DNA of 64,000 nt from Phreatobacter oligotrophus. GTDB taxonomy: Bacteria; Pseudomonadota; Alphaproteobacteria; Rhizobiales; Phreatobacteraceae. The first letter of the stretch is position 1, and each line of letters begins with the position of its first letter. The stretch spans positions 1-64,000 of the forward strand of contig NZ_PZZL01000002.1 in assembly GCF_003046185.1 (NCBI RefSeq), read 5' to 3'. The position numbers and the translations under genes are program-made. The notes below the pieces were generated by a model, which saw only the letters and a program-made list of their open reading frames with translations, was not told the origin of the DNA and did no database searches. Shown one piece after another: positions 46,495-54,849 of this stretch.

Positions 46495-47063
46495 GCGATC
46501 CTCCTCATGATGAAGGGCGCCACCAGGTCCTCGACCATGCGCGGGATGACCGCGACCTCATGGCCGACGGCGATGAGCGCGCGGTTCTCGAACCAGTGGG
46601 CGGTGAGCAGGCGCAGCGCCTGCAGCAGCGAGGGCGGCACGTCCTCGGCCGTGCCGAAGCCGGCGGTGACGTCGAGGGCGATGCCGGCGAGCGGGATGGC
46701 AGGCTGCGGCATGCTCCCCGCCCGCCAGGCGAGGCGCGGCGGGGCGGCGGTGCCGTCGAGCAGGAAGCGGTCCACGGCCAAGGCGACCGGGCCGCCCTCC
46801 CCCGCGACCGTCACCGCATCCAGCGAGAGGATCGGCCCGATGGGGAGCGTCAGCCGGCCGGTCGGCGGGAAGGCGTCGCGCAGGATGCGCCAGCCCTGGC
46901 GGAGGAACAGCCGGCCGGTCATGGCCTCGAGATGGGCGCGCGCCGCCGCGGCGGTCGAGAGGACGAGCGCGTCCTCCTCCACCCCGTCGAGACGCAGGAA
47001 GGCCTTGAGGTCGGCGAGGCCAAGCGGCTCGCCGGCCGGCGGTGCGGTCTGGATCAGGCTCAT
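46491..47063 (-). CDS. GTA gp6, head-tail connector/adaptor
   Basis: This 190-residue protein of the phage gp6-like connector family has PAGEPLGLADLKAFLRLDGVEEDALV at the N-terminus, AARAHLEAMTGRLFLRQGWRI in the middle and helical AMILRALRLLTAHWFENR-like sequence (LLQALRLLTAHWFENRALI) near 150-170. It binds the portal ring. The gp5 capsid gene should lie just upstream, but here two plus-strand protease genes, repeats and an unknown gene intervene. Confidence 0.92.
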   Translation of the reverse strand: MSLIQTAPPAGEPLGLADLKAFLRLDGVEEDALVLSTAAAARAHLEAMTGRLFLRQGWRILRDAFPPTGRLTLPIGPILSLDAVTVAGEGGPVALAVDRFLLDGTAAPPRLAWRAGSMPQPAIPLAGIALDVTAGFGTAEDVPPSLLQALRLLTAHWFENRALIAVGHEVAVIPRMVEDLVAPFIMRRIA

Positions 47064-47222
47064 CGGGGCCTCGCATGAGGTTTGAGTGGCGGCACGCCGC
47101 CCGGCGGTTCACGACGCCGTGTCGCGGCGGGTGCGGGGCTCGGGTTGACAGGGCGGGCGGTGGCGGGGCCTTCTCGCCCTCACCCCGTTCGCTCACCCGT
47201 TCCCTGGGATTCAGAGGTTCAC

Positions 47223-47966
47223 GTGCAGGCTTCCGCCCGGGCGCTCGCGGCGCTCGTTTGTCTCTCCCCCGCCCCGGCTTTCGCCGTCATCGGCGGGTCA
47301 CCCGTCGGCGCCGGCGATCCGGCAGCCGCGGAAACGGTGATGATCACCGGCAACCAGGGCTTCTGCACCGGCGCCGTCATCGGCGATCGGCTGGTGCTGA
47401 CCGCCGCCCATTGCGTCGACGGTGCCGGCCGCATCGCCGTGCTGGTCTTCGGCGCAGGGCGCCAGCCGCTGATCAACGAGGTCGTCGAGAGCCGCGTCCA
47501 CCCGCAATACCGGCGGGCGGACTGGCAGGCGCGGCGCACGGCGGTGGACCTCGCGGTGGTCCGCACCGCGCAGCCCATCGGCCAGGGCCGCCGCGCCGCA
47601 GGCCTTGCCGGCGGCGGCCTGCCGACGCCCGGAACATCCATCCGCCTCGTCGGTTTCGGCCCGGCAGCGGAAGGCGACGGGCGCAGCGCCGGCACGCTGA
47701 GGGCAGCCGCCCTCACCGTCACCGGCCGTCCCTCGACCTATCAGGTGCGGCTCACCGGCCCCGGCCCTCAGGCGCTCGGCGCCTGCACCGGCGATTCCGG
47801 TGGTCCGGTCTATGCATCCGAAGCGGGGCGCCCGGTCGTATCGGGCATTGTCAGCTGGACGACGGGACGGGGCACTGCGCGTTGCGGCGCACTCACCGGC
47901 ACCGTCCCCGTCGCCCCGCACCGTCGCTGGATCGAGGAAGCCGCTCGCGGCCTTGGAGGTTCCTGA
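47223..47966 (+). CDS. Secreted S1 (chymotrypsin-fold) serine protease 1
   Basis: This 247-residue protease has a signal peptide (1-21, ending PAFA), mature start VIGGSPVG and a complete triad: His63 (TAAHC), Asp109 (DLAVV) and Ser192 (GDSGGP). The residue six before the Ser is Gly186, so the trypsin-type Asp at the S1 pocket is lacking. The GTG at 47223 follows AGAGG; an ATG at 47082 would bury the signal peptide. It is on the opposite strand to the GTA, in tandem with a paralogue. The target is unknown. Confidence 0.88.
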   Translation: MQASARALAALVCLSPAPAFAVIGGSPVGAGDPAAAETVMITGNQGFCTGAVIGDRLVLTAAHCVDGAGRIAVLVFGAGRQPLINEVVESRVHPQYRRADWQARRTAVDLAVVRTAQPIGQGRRAAGLAGGGLPTPGTSIRLVGFGPAAEGDGRSAGTLRAAALTVTGRPSTYQVRLTGPGPQALGACTGDSGGPVYASEAGRPVVSGIVSWTTGRGTARCGALTGTVPVAPHRRWIEEAARGLGGS

Positions 47967-48820
47967 TGCCTGTCGTGTCCCCCGCACGATCTCTCGTTCT
48001 CGGCGCCATGGCTGCGGCCTTTGCGGCCGCGACGCCGGCCAATGCCATCATCGGCGGGCAGGCGGTGCCGCCGGGCGACGCCCTGGCCCGTTCCTCCGTG
48101 CTCATTGTCACCGGTGACGCCAATGGCTGCACCGGCACGCTGATCGGCCGACGCACCGTGCTGACCGCCGCCCATTGCGTGGCCGGCGCGCGGCTCGCCG
48201 TCGTCGCCTTCATCCGCCAGGGGCGCATCGTGGCGCTGACCCCCGTCGTGGCGGCCGCCGGCCATCCCGGCGTCAATGCCCAGGGCGGCCGCACCGCGCC
48301 CATCGACGTCGCCGTGCTGACCATGCGCGACCTTCCCCCAGCCGGCTTCGGCCCGGCGCCGATCGGCACGCGCGATCCCGCCCCCGGCAGCCGGGTCACC
48401 ATTGCCGGCTTCGGCCGGCAGCAGCTCGACAACATGCGCAGCGCCGGCGAGCTGCGCCGCGTGGTGCTGCCCGTCCTCCAGCGCTCGCCCTCGGGCTACA
48501 CCGCGCTCGGCGACCTGCAGCGGCTCTCGCGCGGCTTCGGCCCCTCGGCCTGCCAGGGCGATTCCGGTGGCCCCGCCATGGCCGGCGGCAGCGTGGTCGG
48601 CGTCGTCAGCCTCGTCTCCGGCCCGCCGGAGACGCGCGGCTGCGGCTCGCTGACGGTGGCCATGCCGGTGGTCGGCATCGCCGGCTGGATCCGCGGCGCC
48701 ATGGCCAACGGCGAGGCGGTGGCCCCGCCGAACCCGGTGGTCGCGACCCTGCCGCCGCCCCGCGCGCCGGAGCGCCAGGGCCTGCCGCCCTGGGCGCGGC
48801 TGGATCGCGGCGGGAATTGA
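47966..48820 (+). CDS. Secreted S1 (chymotrypsin-fold) serine protease 2
   Basis: This 284-residue paralogue of the preceding gene overlaps its stop by one base (TGATG), so the two are co-translated. It has a signal peptide (about 1-27, ending TPANA), mature start IIGGQAVPP, and triad His70 (TAAHC), Asp114 (DVAVLT) and Ser200 (GDSGGP). The S1 position holds Ser194. A Pro-rich tail (about 255-284, PPNPVVATLPPPRAPERQG) is absent from the first protease. It lies inside the GTA cluster, downstream of a plus-strand start region at about 47.1 kb. Confidence 0.9.
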   Translation: MPVVSPARSLVLGAMAAAFAAATPANAIIGGQAVPPGDALARSSVLIVTGDANGCTGTLIGRRTVLTAAHCVAGARLAVVAFIRQGRIVALTPVVAAAGHPGVNAQGGRTAPIDVAVLTMRDLPPAGFGPAPIGTRDPAPGSRVTIAGFGRQQLDNMRSAGELRRVVLPVLQRSPSGYTALGDLQRLSRGFGPSACQGDSGGPAMAGGSVVGVVSLVSGPPETRGCGSLTVAMPVVGIAGWIRGAMANGEAVAPPNPVVATLPPPRAPERQGLPPWARLDRGGN

Positions 48821-48859
48821 GGCAGGCTAGGCGGCTGACCGAGACGCCGGGGTGTGGAA

Positions 48860-49190
48860 CGACATGCCCCACCCTCACCCTCCCCTCTGGCGAGGGGAGG
48901 GAGACTTTGGCCTCTCACAGCATCCTCAGCCGTTGAACCACGCCCGGCCGGCGCAATGGCTGCGGCTGGGCTTGGCTCAACGATTCCGAAGGATGCGGTC
49001 GGTCGTGGTCCCCTCCCCTCGCCAGAGGGGAGGGTCAGGGTGGGGCTTGGGCCAAAGCGCCGACGGTCGCCGAACGAAGCACACCCTTACCGTCATGGCC
49101 GGGCTTGTCCCGGCCATCCACGACTTGAACACCGCCCTTCGAGAATTCGTGGATGCCCGGCACAAGGCCGGGCATGACGCGGTGAGGGGC
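48860..49190. repeat. Repeat block between protease 2 and the DUF6968-like gene
   Basis: No gene is present in 48821-49258. Family B elements (CACCCTCACCCTCCCCTC then GGCGAGGGGAGGG) occur near 48870-48902 and in opposite orientation near 49012-49046. A family C inverted repeat follows (49091-49179: GTCATGGCCGGGCTTGTCCC against GGCACAAGGCCGGGCATGAC). These bracket the 3' side of the protease pair. Confidence 0.78.
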
Positions 49191-49258
49191 GCGGCAAAGC
49201 CTCATTCGCCGTGCCCCGGCAAAGCCCTTCCCGCGGCATGGCCCGCCGGGGCCGACCG

Positions 49259-49591
49259 TCAATCGTCCGGATCGTCCGCGGGCAGGCCGAAGCTCATCCG
49301 AAGCCGTCTCGACATCCGGAAACCATAGCCTTTCCGCCCGGCCATCGAGAGACGCCCTTCGGCGTGAGCCTCGCTGCCATGAAGATCCGCGCCGACCTTC
49401 TGCATGGCGAGATCGACGGCGTGTAACGCATCGATGCCATAGATCGTCTGCGTCACTGGACCCGCGGGCCAGCCGATCTCGTAGCGACAGCCCCAGCCCA
49501 GATGATCCTCCACCGGCCCATGCAGCGCCACCGGCACGGGCACCTCGCCCGCCTCCGTGCGCAGCGTCAGAACCCGCGTGCCGATCACCAT
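49259..49591 (-). CDS. Small hypothetical protein, DUF6968-like
   Basis: This 110-residue protein has an N-terminal beta-rich part (MVIGTRVLTLRTEAGEVPVPV), then WGCRYEIGWPAGPVTQTIYGIDALHAVDLAMQKVGADLH (about 33-71), a pattern I associate with the DUF6968 family, and a basic C-terminus (GYGFRMSRRLRMSFG). No function is known. It sits on the GTA strand 75 bases downstream of the capsid gene, so it may be transcribed with it, but it is not a canonical GTA gene. Confidence 0.65.
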   Translation of the reverse strand: MVIGTRVLTLRTEAGEVPVPVALHGPVEDHLGWGCRYEIGWPAGPVTQTIYGIDALHAVDLAMQKVGADLHGSEAHAEGRLSMAGRKGYGFRMSRRLRMSFGLPADDPDD

Positions 49592-49666
49592 GGCGACCTC
49601 CGGCGGATGGGCCGGGCCAAACCCTAGACCCGCCCGCCGGAGCCGATCAGTCCGGCCGATGCCGGA

Positions 49667-50923
49667 TCACCCCGCCGCCACCTTCATCAGCTTGATGGCG
49701 TCGAAATCCGCCACCCCGCCGCCGACGCGCTTGGTCGTGTAGAACAGCACGTAGGGCTTGGCGGAATAGGGATCGCGCAGGATGCGCAGGCCCACCCGGT
49801 CGACCACCAGATAGCCGCGGCGGAAGTCGCCGAAGGCGATGGGCGTCGCGCCCGCCGCGATGTCCGGCATGTCCTCCGCCTCGGTGACGGGGAAGGTGAA
49901 GAGGCTCGCCTGCCCGCCCGCCTGGGCCGGCGGGGCCCAGACATAGGCGCCCGCCCCGTCCTTCATCTTGCGCAGCGCGCCTTGCGTCTTGCGGTTCATG
50001 ACGAAGCGGCCGTTCTGGCGGTAGCCGGCTTTCAGCGCATAGACGAGGTCGAAGAGCACGTCGGCCGGGTCATCCTCGGGGAAGCCCGCCGCCGCGCCGC
50101 TGGCGACGGTGCCGATCTTGCCCCATTCCCAGGCGCTGTTGGCGACCAGCGTCTGGGTGAGGAAGCCGGTCGGCTTGTTGACGCCGTCGCCATGGACGAA
50201 GGCGGCGCCCTCCTGCTCGGCGAAGACGGTCTCGACCTCGCCGGCGATCCAGCTCTCGAGGTCCACCGCCGCATCGTCGATCAGCGACTGGGTCGCCGCC
50301 GGCATGGCGTAGAGCTCCATGGCGGGGAAGACCTGCTCGGCGAGGAGCGGCGCGTCGGTCTGGCTGCGGGCCGCGGTCTCGCCGACCCAGCCGGTGGCCG
50401 GGCCCGCCTTGGCGAAGGGGCGCTTGTAGATGGCGCCCGAGACCTGCCGGACGCCGGCAATGGCGCGGATCGGCGAGAGCGCCGAGAGCCGCTGCGTCAC
50501 CGTCGTCTCGATCTCCGGCGGGGCGAGATAGCCGCCGTCCGGGCCGGAGCCGACGGAGAGCGAGCGGGTCTCGAGCGCGCGCAAGGCCCCGGTCTCGCCG
50601 GAGCGGATATAGGCCTCGAAGGCGGCCTTGTGCTCGCTGGCGCCGGCGCGGGCGTCACGACGTTCGGGGCTGAGCGCCGGCCGGCGGGCCTCCAGCACCA
50701 GGCGGTCGAGGCGGGCGAGCCGCTCGTCGAGCGCCCGGTCGAGGCGGGCGAGCTTCTCCTCGGTGACGACATCGGCGGCGCGCCGCTCGATCTCGGCGAG
50801 GCGGGTGTCATTGGCCTCCTTGAAGGTCTCGAACAGGCGCATGACCTCGTGGTGGGTCACCTGCGCCTCGTGGGGCAGCAAGGTCTTGGTCTCGGGCGAC
50901 ACATCGGCGTGGATCTCGGGCAT
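49667..50923 (-). CDS. GTA gp5, HK97-family major capsid protein
   Basis: This 418-residue capsid protein has an N-terminal delta/scaffold-like coiled coil (about 15-110, rich in RLAEIERRAADVV and LARLDRALDERLARLDRL) that the prohead protease should remove. The HK97 fold follows with LSVGSGPDGGYLAPPEI, RQVSGAIYKRPFAKAG, GDGVNKPTGFL and FGDFRRGYLVVDRVGLRILRDPY (spread over about 130-400). The ATG at 50923 gives the canonical start; the longer frame is repeat-derived. Confidence 0.95.
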   Translation of the reverse strand: MPEIHADVSPETKTLLPHEAQVTHHEVMRLFETFKEANDTRLAEIERRAADVVTEEKLARLDRALDERLARLDRLVLEARRPALSPERRDARAGASEHKAAFEAYIRSGETGALRALETRSLSVGSGPDGGYLAPPEIETTVTQRLSALSPIRAIAGVRQVSGAIYKRPFAKAGPATGWVGETAARSQTDAPLLAEQVFPAMELYAMPAATQSLIDDAAVDLESWIAGEVETVFAEQEGAAFVHGDGVNKPTGFLTQTLVANSAWEWGKIGTVASGAAAGFPEDDPADVLFDLVYALKAGYRQNGRFVMNRKTQGALRKMKDGAGAYVWAPPAQAGGQASLFTFPVTEAEDMPDIAAGATPIAFGDFRRGYLVVDRVGLRILRDPYSAKPYVLFYTTKRVGGGVADFDAIKLMKVAAG

Positions 50924-50994
50924 GGGGTCCTCGGGGTTTGAGGGGGTGGAAACGCAAAAAGCCCCGCGCGATGGCGGGGCCCCAGACGGTTCGG

Positions 50995-51310
50995 GTGCGA
51001 CGGCGGCGCCGCTCACCTCTCCCCGGCGGGGAGAGGTCGCCGAGCGATAGCGAGGCGGGTGAGGGGGAGAGCGCGGAGGAGCTCAGGCCCCCTCTCCCGG
51101 CCTGCGGCCGACCTCTCCCCGCCGGGGAGAGGTGGTGGTGGCGGCCTCACCGAAAGCGCTCCTGACCCTCAACCGTCATGCCCGGCCTTGTGCCGGGCAT
51201 CCACGACTTCTCGTTTGACGGTACTGTTCAAGTCGTGGATGGCCGGGACAAGCCCGGCCATGACGCGGAGAGGGCTGCGCTTGACCTCTCCCCGCCGGAG
51301 AGAAGTGGGC
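50995..51310. repeat. Repeat block between capsid and prohead protease genes
   Basis: Family A palindromes lie near 51017-51037 and 51112-51133 with a degraded third near 51283. A family C inverted repeat lies at 51174-51265 (GTCATGCCCGGCCTTGTGCC with complement GGACAAGCCCGGCCATGAC). The gap (50924-51337) has no gene. Capsid expression must cross or restart at this block. Confidence 0.8.
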
Positions 51311-51337
51311 GGTGGCGGCGGACCATAGGATGAGGGA

Positions 51338-51805
51338 TCACGCCGCGACCCGCGTCACCCGCGCCCCGGCGAGGGCCGGGAAGGTGACGAGCGAGACCTC
51401 CCAGAGATCGACCTCCAGGAGCCGGCGGGGTCCGTCGCGGCGGCGGCGCTCGGCGCGCACCGCCTTGAAGCCGATGGAGAGCCCGTCCACCGCGCCGGCG
51501 GCGAGGAGGTCGAGCGCCTCGCGGCCCCGCGCCGTCGCGGTGACGAGGCGGTCGGTGACGCGAAGCCCCACCGGGTCCTCGGCGATACTCAGCCAGGTTC
51601 CGATGGGCTCGGCCGGATCGTGCTGCCAGAGCATCCGGACGCCCCCGGTGCCGCGGCGCAGCAGCGAGGCCGCGAAGGCGCCGCGCTCCACCACGTCGTT
51701 CTGGGCGTCGGGAATGCCGAAGAGCGAGGCATAGCCGGTGAAGATCCCGGTGGCCGGATCGAGCCGCGTCGGCGCGGCGGCGAAGCGGTGGAGCGCGGCG
51801 CTCAT
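51338..51805 (-). CDS. GTA gp4, HK97-type prohead protease
   Basis: This 155-residue protease matures the capsid by cleaving scaffold domains. The S78/U35 catalytic residues are seen as His62 in WQHDPAEPIG and Ser110 in VDGLSIGFKAV. It starts MSAALHRFAAAPTRLD and contains GYASLFGIPDAQNDVVERGAF, both family-typical. Its start overlaps the stop of a small upstream gene by four bases (ATGA). Confidence 0.94.
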   Translation of the reverse strand: MSAALHRFAAAPTRLDPATGIFTGYASLFGIPDAQNDVVERGAFAASLLRRGTGGVRMLWQHDPAEPIGTWLSIAEDPVGLRVTDRLVTATARGREALDLLAAGAVDGLSIGFKAVRAERRRRDGPRRLLEVDLWEVSLVTFPALAGARVTRVAA

Positions 51806-51999
51806 GGGCGCCTCCGCGGCAGGCGGACGACGGGCGCGCGAGCAAGGTCGAGGGCGCTGATCCGCCCTCCCCCGCCCCGCACCGGCGGCGGCCGGCTCTC
51901 CTCCAGCCGCGCAAGCGTCTCGACGAAGCGGCGGATCGGGTCGGTTTCGGGCACGGGGGTGCGCTCCGGCCGGAGCCGGTGGATGAGGCGGTCGATCAT
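51802..51999 (-). CDS. Small basic GTA-cluster protein of unknown function
   Basis: This 65-residue, Arg/Pro-rich protein contains MIDRLIHRLRPERTPVPETD and PIRRFVETLARLEESRPPPV, and ends ARAPVVRLPRRRP. The ATGA overlap with gp4 supports translation. It is not recognised. The charge suggests DNA or protein binding inside the prohead, a guess only. It lies between the aspartic protease gene and gp4. Confidence 0.5.
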   Translation of the reverse strand: MIDRLIHRLRPERTPVPETDPIRRFVETLARLEESRPPPVRGGGGRISALDLARAPVVRLPRRRP

Positions 52000-52038
52000 G
52001 GCAGGTCCCGCGGGCTGTGCCCTCCCGCGGGAGGGCGC

Positions 52039-52572
52039 TCACTGCTCGAGGAGCAGGGTGTTCTGGGCGAATTCGAAACGGCGGAGCCGCGACAGGTAGC
52101 TCATGCCGAGCAGGTTGGTGGACAGCGCCCCGGCGGGCAGCACCACCGCGTCGACGGAGGCGACGGAGAGGCCCTCCACCTCGAGGCGCGGAATGGTGAC
52201 GCGCTTGCCGAGAACGCGGCCGTTGGCGGTCTGCATCGGCGCGTCCATGGTCATGCCCGGCCGGACGAGGCCGAGGTCGAGGCCCGTGCTCCAGGTCAGC
52301 GCGACGATGGTGGCGCCGGTGTCGACCATCACGTCGAAGGTGCGGCCGTCGAGGCGGGCGCGGGCGCGGTAATGGCCGTCGCGATCGGCATAGAGGCGCT
52401 TGGACGGATAGCCGCCATTGCCGCCGGCCGGCGTGGCGGCGGGCGTGACCGCGGCCGCCTGCTGCTGCGCGCGATGGCCGGAGGCGCCGAGCAGCGTCTC
52501 GAAGGCGTCGGGGCGCAGCACGGCGAGGCCGGCGATCGGCAGCATGAAGAGGAGGAAGGCTTTCGGCAGCAT
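52039..52572 (-). CDS. Retropepsin-like clan AA aspartic protease (TIGR02281 type)
   Basis: This 177-residue protein has an N-terminal membrane anchor or signal (4-19, KAFLLFMLPIAGLAVL), a linker (33-57) and an aspartic protease half-domain with catalytic Asp84 in VDTGAT, which would act as a homodimer. LLGMSYLSRLRRFEF (near 154-168) is typical of the TIGR02281 group. These are usually chromosomal genes of unknown target. Here it sits in the GTA head operon, 40 bases upstream of the small gene before gp4. Confidence 0.9.
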   Translation of the reverse strand: MLPKAFLLFMLPIAGLAVLRPDAFETLLGASGHRAQQQAAAVTPAATPAGGNGGYPSKRLYADRDGHYRARARLDGRTFDVMVDTGATIVALTWSTGLDLGLVRPGMTMDAPMQTANGRVLGKRVTIPRLEVEGLSVASVDAVVLPAGALSTNLLGMSYLSRLRRFEFAQNTLLLEQ

Positions 52573-52690
52573 GGCGGCAGGCTCCGTGCGCGGCCATGCT
52601 GGCGGACGCGTCCTTGGCGAGGCGTTAAGGCGGCGGCGCCGCCTGTGGGCAGGGTGAAGGGGCGGTCAACGGCATTTGAGACAAATGGGG

Positions 52691-52912
52691 TCATTCGTCC
52701 TCGCGGGGGCTGCGGGCGCGGCCGGCGCGCTCGTTGAAGCGGGCGAGCTCGCGCACGAAGGCGTCGAAGCGGCGGTTGGCGGCGGCGAGCTCCTTCAGGG
52801 TCCAGACCAGCAGGCCGGTGGTGACCGCGGCCCACATGAACAGCGCCAGGGCGGCAATGTCGGCGCGCTCGATGAAGGCGCGGACGACGGGTTCGGCGCC
52901 CTGGGGGAGCAT
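52691..52912 (-). CDS. GTA gp3.5-like small membrane protein
   Basis: This 73-residue protein has one membrane helix (about 18-39, IAALALFMWAAVTTGLLVWTL) and a charged helical tail (KELAAANRRFDAFVRELARFNE, ending SPREDE). The position between portal and prohead protease matches the small gp3.5 gene of RcGTA. The ATG at 52912 was chosen; the longer frame is repeat-derived. Its role is unknown. Confidence 0.7.
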   Translation of the reverse strand: MLPQGAEPVVRAFIERADIAALALFMWAAVTTGLLVWTLKELAAANRRFDAFVRELARFNERAGRARSPREDE

Positions 52913-52949
52913 GGTGGTCCTTTCGGGGTGGGGGGGAGATGGCTGCTGG

Positions 52950-53205
52950 CCCCTCACCCTTCCCTCTCCCCGCGAGCGGGGAGAGGGGGACTTCGACGGC
53001 GAGCCTCATCGGTGACGCAGGTGCCAGGCAGGACCGTTGCCGAGAGGCCAAGACGCTGCCCCCACCTCTCCCCGGCGGGTAGAGGTCGACGAGCGCAGCG
53101 AGGCGGGAGAGGGGGAGCCTTTCGGGGACCATCGCCCCCTCTCCCGGCCTTCGGCCGACCTCTCCCCGCCGGGGAGAGGTGGATCCAGCGCCCCTGACAG
53201 CCGAC
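52950..53205. repeat. Repeat block between gp3.5 and portal genes
   Basis: Family A hairpins lie near 52962-52990 (with GCGAGC centre), 53065-53087 and 53158-53180. GACGAGCGCAGCGAGGCGGG and CGGCCTTCGGCCGA lie between them, as in the block at 13.5 kb. GACTTCGACG, CATCGGTGACG and GGTGCCAGGCA spacer strings recur at 45.4 and 57 kb. No gene is seen. Confidence 0.8.
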
Positions 53206-53213
53206 GACGCTCC

Positions 53214-54365
53214 TCACACCCCCGGCTTCTGCCGCGGATAGCCAAGGGCCTCGCGCTTCTCGCCCTCCGACAGGACCCCCGCCGCGCCGATGCGCCGCCA
53301 CAGGCTCTCGCGCTCGGCATGGAGCGCGCCGATGGCGTCCTCGTCGGGCGTCGCCTGAAGCGTTCCCTCCGGCACCAGCCAACCGGCGAGCGCGCCGACG
53401 ATGCGGCGAGCGAGCGGCAGGGCGGTGTCGCGGTGGAAGGCGCGGTTGGCCTCCTGGTAGTTGGCATAAGTTGCATCGCCGGGAATGCCGAGCACGAGCG
53501 GCGGCACGCCGAAGGCGAGCGCGATCTCGCGGGCCGCGCCGTGCTTGGCCGCGATGAAATCCATGTCCTTCGGCGAGAGCGACAGCGCCTTCCAGTCGAG
53601 CCCGCCCTCGAGCAGCAGCGGCCGGCCGGCATTGCGCGCGCCGGAAAAGCCCTCCGCCAGCTCGGCCTTCAGCCGCTCGTACTGCTCCTCGGTGAGCGTG
53701 CCGTCGCCGCCCGAATAGACCAGAGCACCGGAGGGCCGCGCGGCATTGTCGAGCAGCGCCTTGGTCCAGGCGGTGGCGGCATTGTGGATGTCGATGGCGG
53801 CGGCTGCAGCTACCAGCGGGGCGAGGCCGAAATGGTCGTCGAAGGGGTGCGGCAGGGTGAGGTGGAGGATCGGCGGAACCGCGCCCTCCTGCACGAAGCG
53901 CAGCGACCGGCCGTCGAGCTCGTAGTCGTAGGCCGCAGGCCGCCCGTCGGCGCCGGGCACGAGGCGCATCCGGTCCGGGCGCAGGACGTGAAGCTCGCGC
54001 ACCCGGCCCTCGACGCTCACCGCCTCCGCATAGGCATTGCCGGTGAGGAGGAGATGGGTCGCCAGCATCTCGGCGAGGGCAACGCGGTCCTGGGTCTCGT
54101 TCGGCCGCTCGATGAGCAGCGCGGCCGGGTGGGCGGAGGCATCCGTGCCGCCTTGCGTGAACTGGAAGGGGATCTCGGCCGCGGCGCGGGCGACGCGGGC
54201 GACGGCGCGGGCGGCGACCGGGTTCTTCGCCAGCGCCTCGCCATGGAAGCGCTTGGGCTCGGGCGCGGACCAGGCGGGCCGGCCGAGCGGCGACAGCGCG
54301 ACGAGCGCGGCCGTGCGCGACCGCTTCGCCTCGGGGGCGCCGAGGAGACGGGAGAGGAAGGACAT
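53214..54365 (-). CDS. GTA gp3, portal protein
   Basis: This 383-residue HK97-family portal forms the ring through which DNA enters the capsid. Features include AKNPVAARAVARVARAAAEIPF, LLLTGNAYAEAV, HLTLPHPFDDHFGLAPLVAAAAAIDIH and ALAFGVPPLVLGIPGDATYANYQEANRAFHRDT (roughly 40-310). The ATG at 54365 (MSFLSRLLGAPEAKRS) is canonical. It is separated from the terminase by a 484-bp repeat block. Confidence 0.94.
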   Translation of the reverse strand: MSFLSRLLGAPEAKRSRTAALVALSPLGRPAWSAPEPKRFHGEALAKNPVAARAVARVARAAAEIPFQFTQGGTDASAHPAALLIERPNETQDRVALAEMLATHLLLTGNAYAEAVSVEGRVRELHVLRPDRMRLVPGADGRPAAYDYELDGRSLRFVQEGAVPPILHLTLPHPFDDHFGLAPLVAAAAAIDIHNAATAWTKALLDNAARPSGALVYSGGDGTLTEEQYERLKAELAEGFSGARNAGRPLLLEGGLDWKALSLSPKDMDFIAAKHGAAREIALAFGVPPLVLGIPGDATYANYQEANRAFHRDTALPLARRIVGALAGWLVPEGTLQATPDEDAIGALHAERESLWRRIGAAGVLSEGEKREALGYPRQKPGV

Positions 54366-54419
54366 GGGGGGCTCCGCGAGGGGCGGGAGGAACACGGTGA
54401 TGGGACAGTGGAGCGGGCG

Positions 54420-54830
54420 GAAGGCCCCACCCGCACCCTCCCCTCTGGCGAGGGGAGGGAGACCACGGCGGCGCGGGCGGTCGACGCCGTCGCGCCAGGC
54501 CCAACCCGCGGCCGGCATGGGAGTCGTCAGCGCGCGTGCTGCATCAGCGAGGCTATCGCGGTACGGCGGTGCCCGATCTCCCTCCCCTCGCCAGAGGGGA
54601 GGGTCGGGGTGGGGCATACCGAAAAAGGCGCAAACGGTTGGGCAGAAGCCGGGAGGTCTGTGCTCCCTGGCCCCTCACCCTTCCCTCTCCCCGCCGGGGA
54701 GAGGGGGCAACGGCGTCGCGCCGACGCATCGACCCGCTCCGCCTGGCACGCCGGGCGAGAACGGACGCGACGTCGAATTCCCCCTCTCTCCGCCTGCGGG
54801 GAGAGGGAAGGGTGAGGGGCGGAACAGCGC
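54420..54830. repeat. Repeat block between portal and terminase genes
   Basis: Family B elements lie near 54425-54460 and, in opposite orientation, 54578-54615; family A elements lie near 54668-54705 and 54780-54815, again opposed. GGCAACGGCGTCGCG is the usual A-block companion. No gene is supported in 54366-54849. The paired opposite orientations would let each family fold on itself. Confidence 0.8.
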
Positions 54831-54849
54831 CCCGGTCCGAAACCGTCCC

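Noticed and set aside
46491-49591. The GTA cluster read as an ordinary prophage
   Set aside because: No integrase, replication or repressor genes are visible; gene content and order match RcGTA, and flanks are core chromosomal genes.
52954-54504. 516-residue minus-strand frame overlapping the portal gene
   Set aside because: Out-of-frame shadow of gp3 joined through repeat blocks; the portal frame has clear family motifs.
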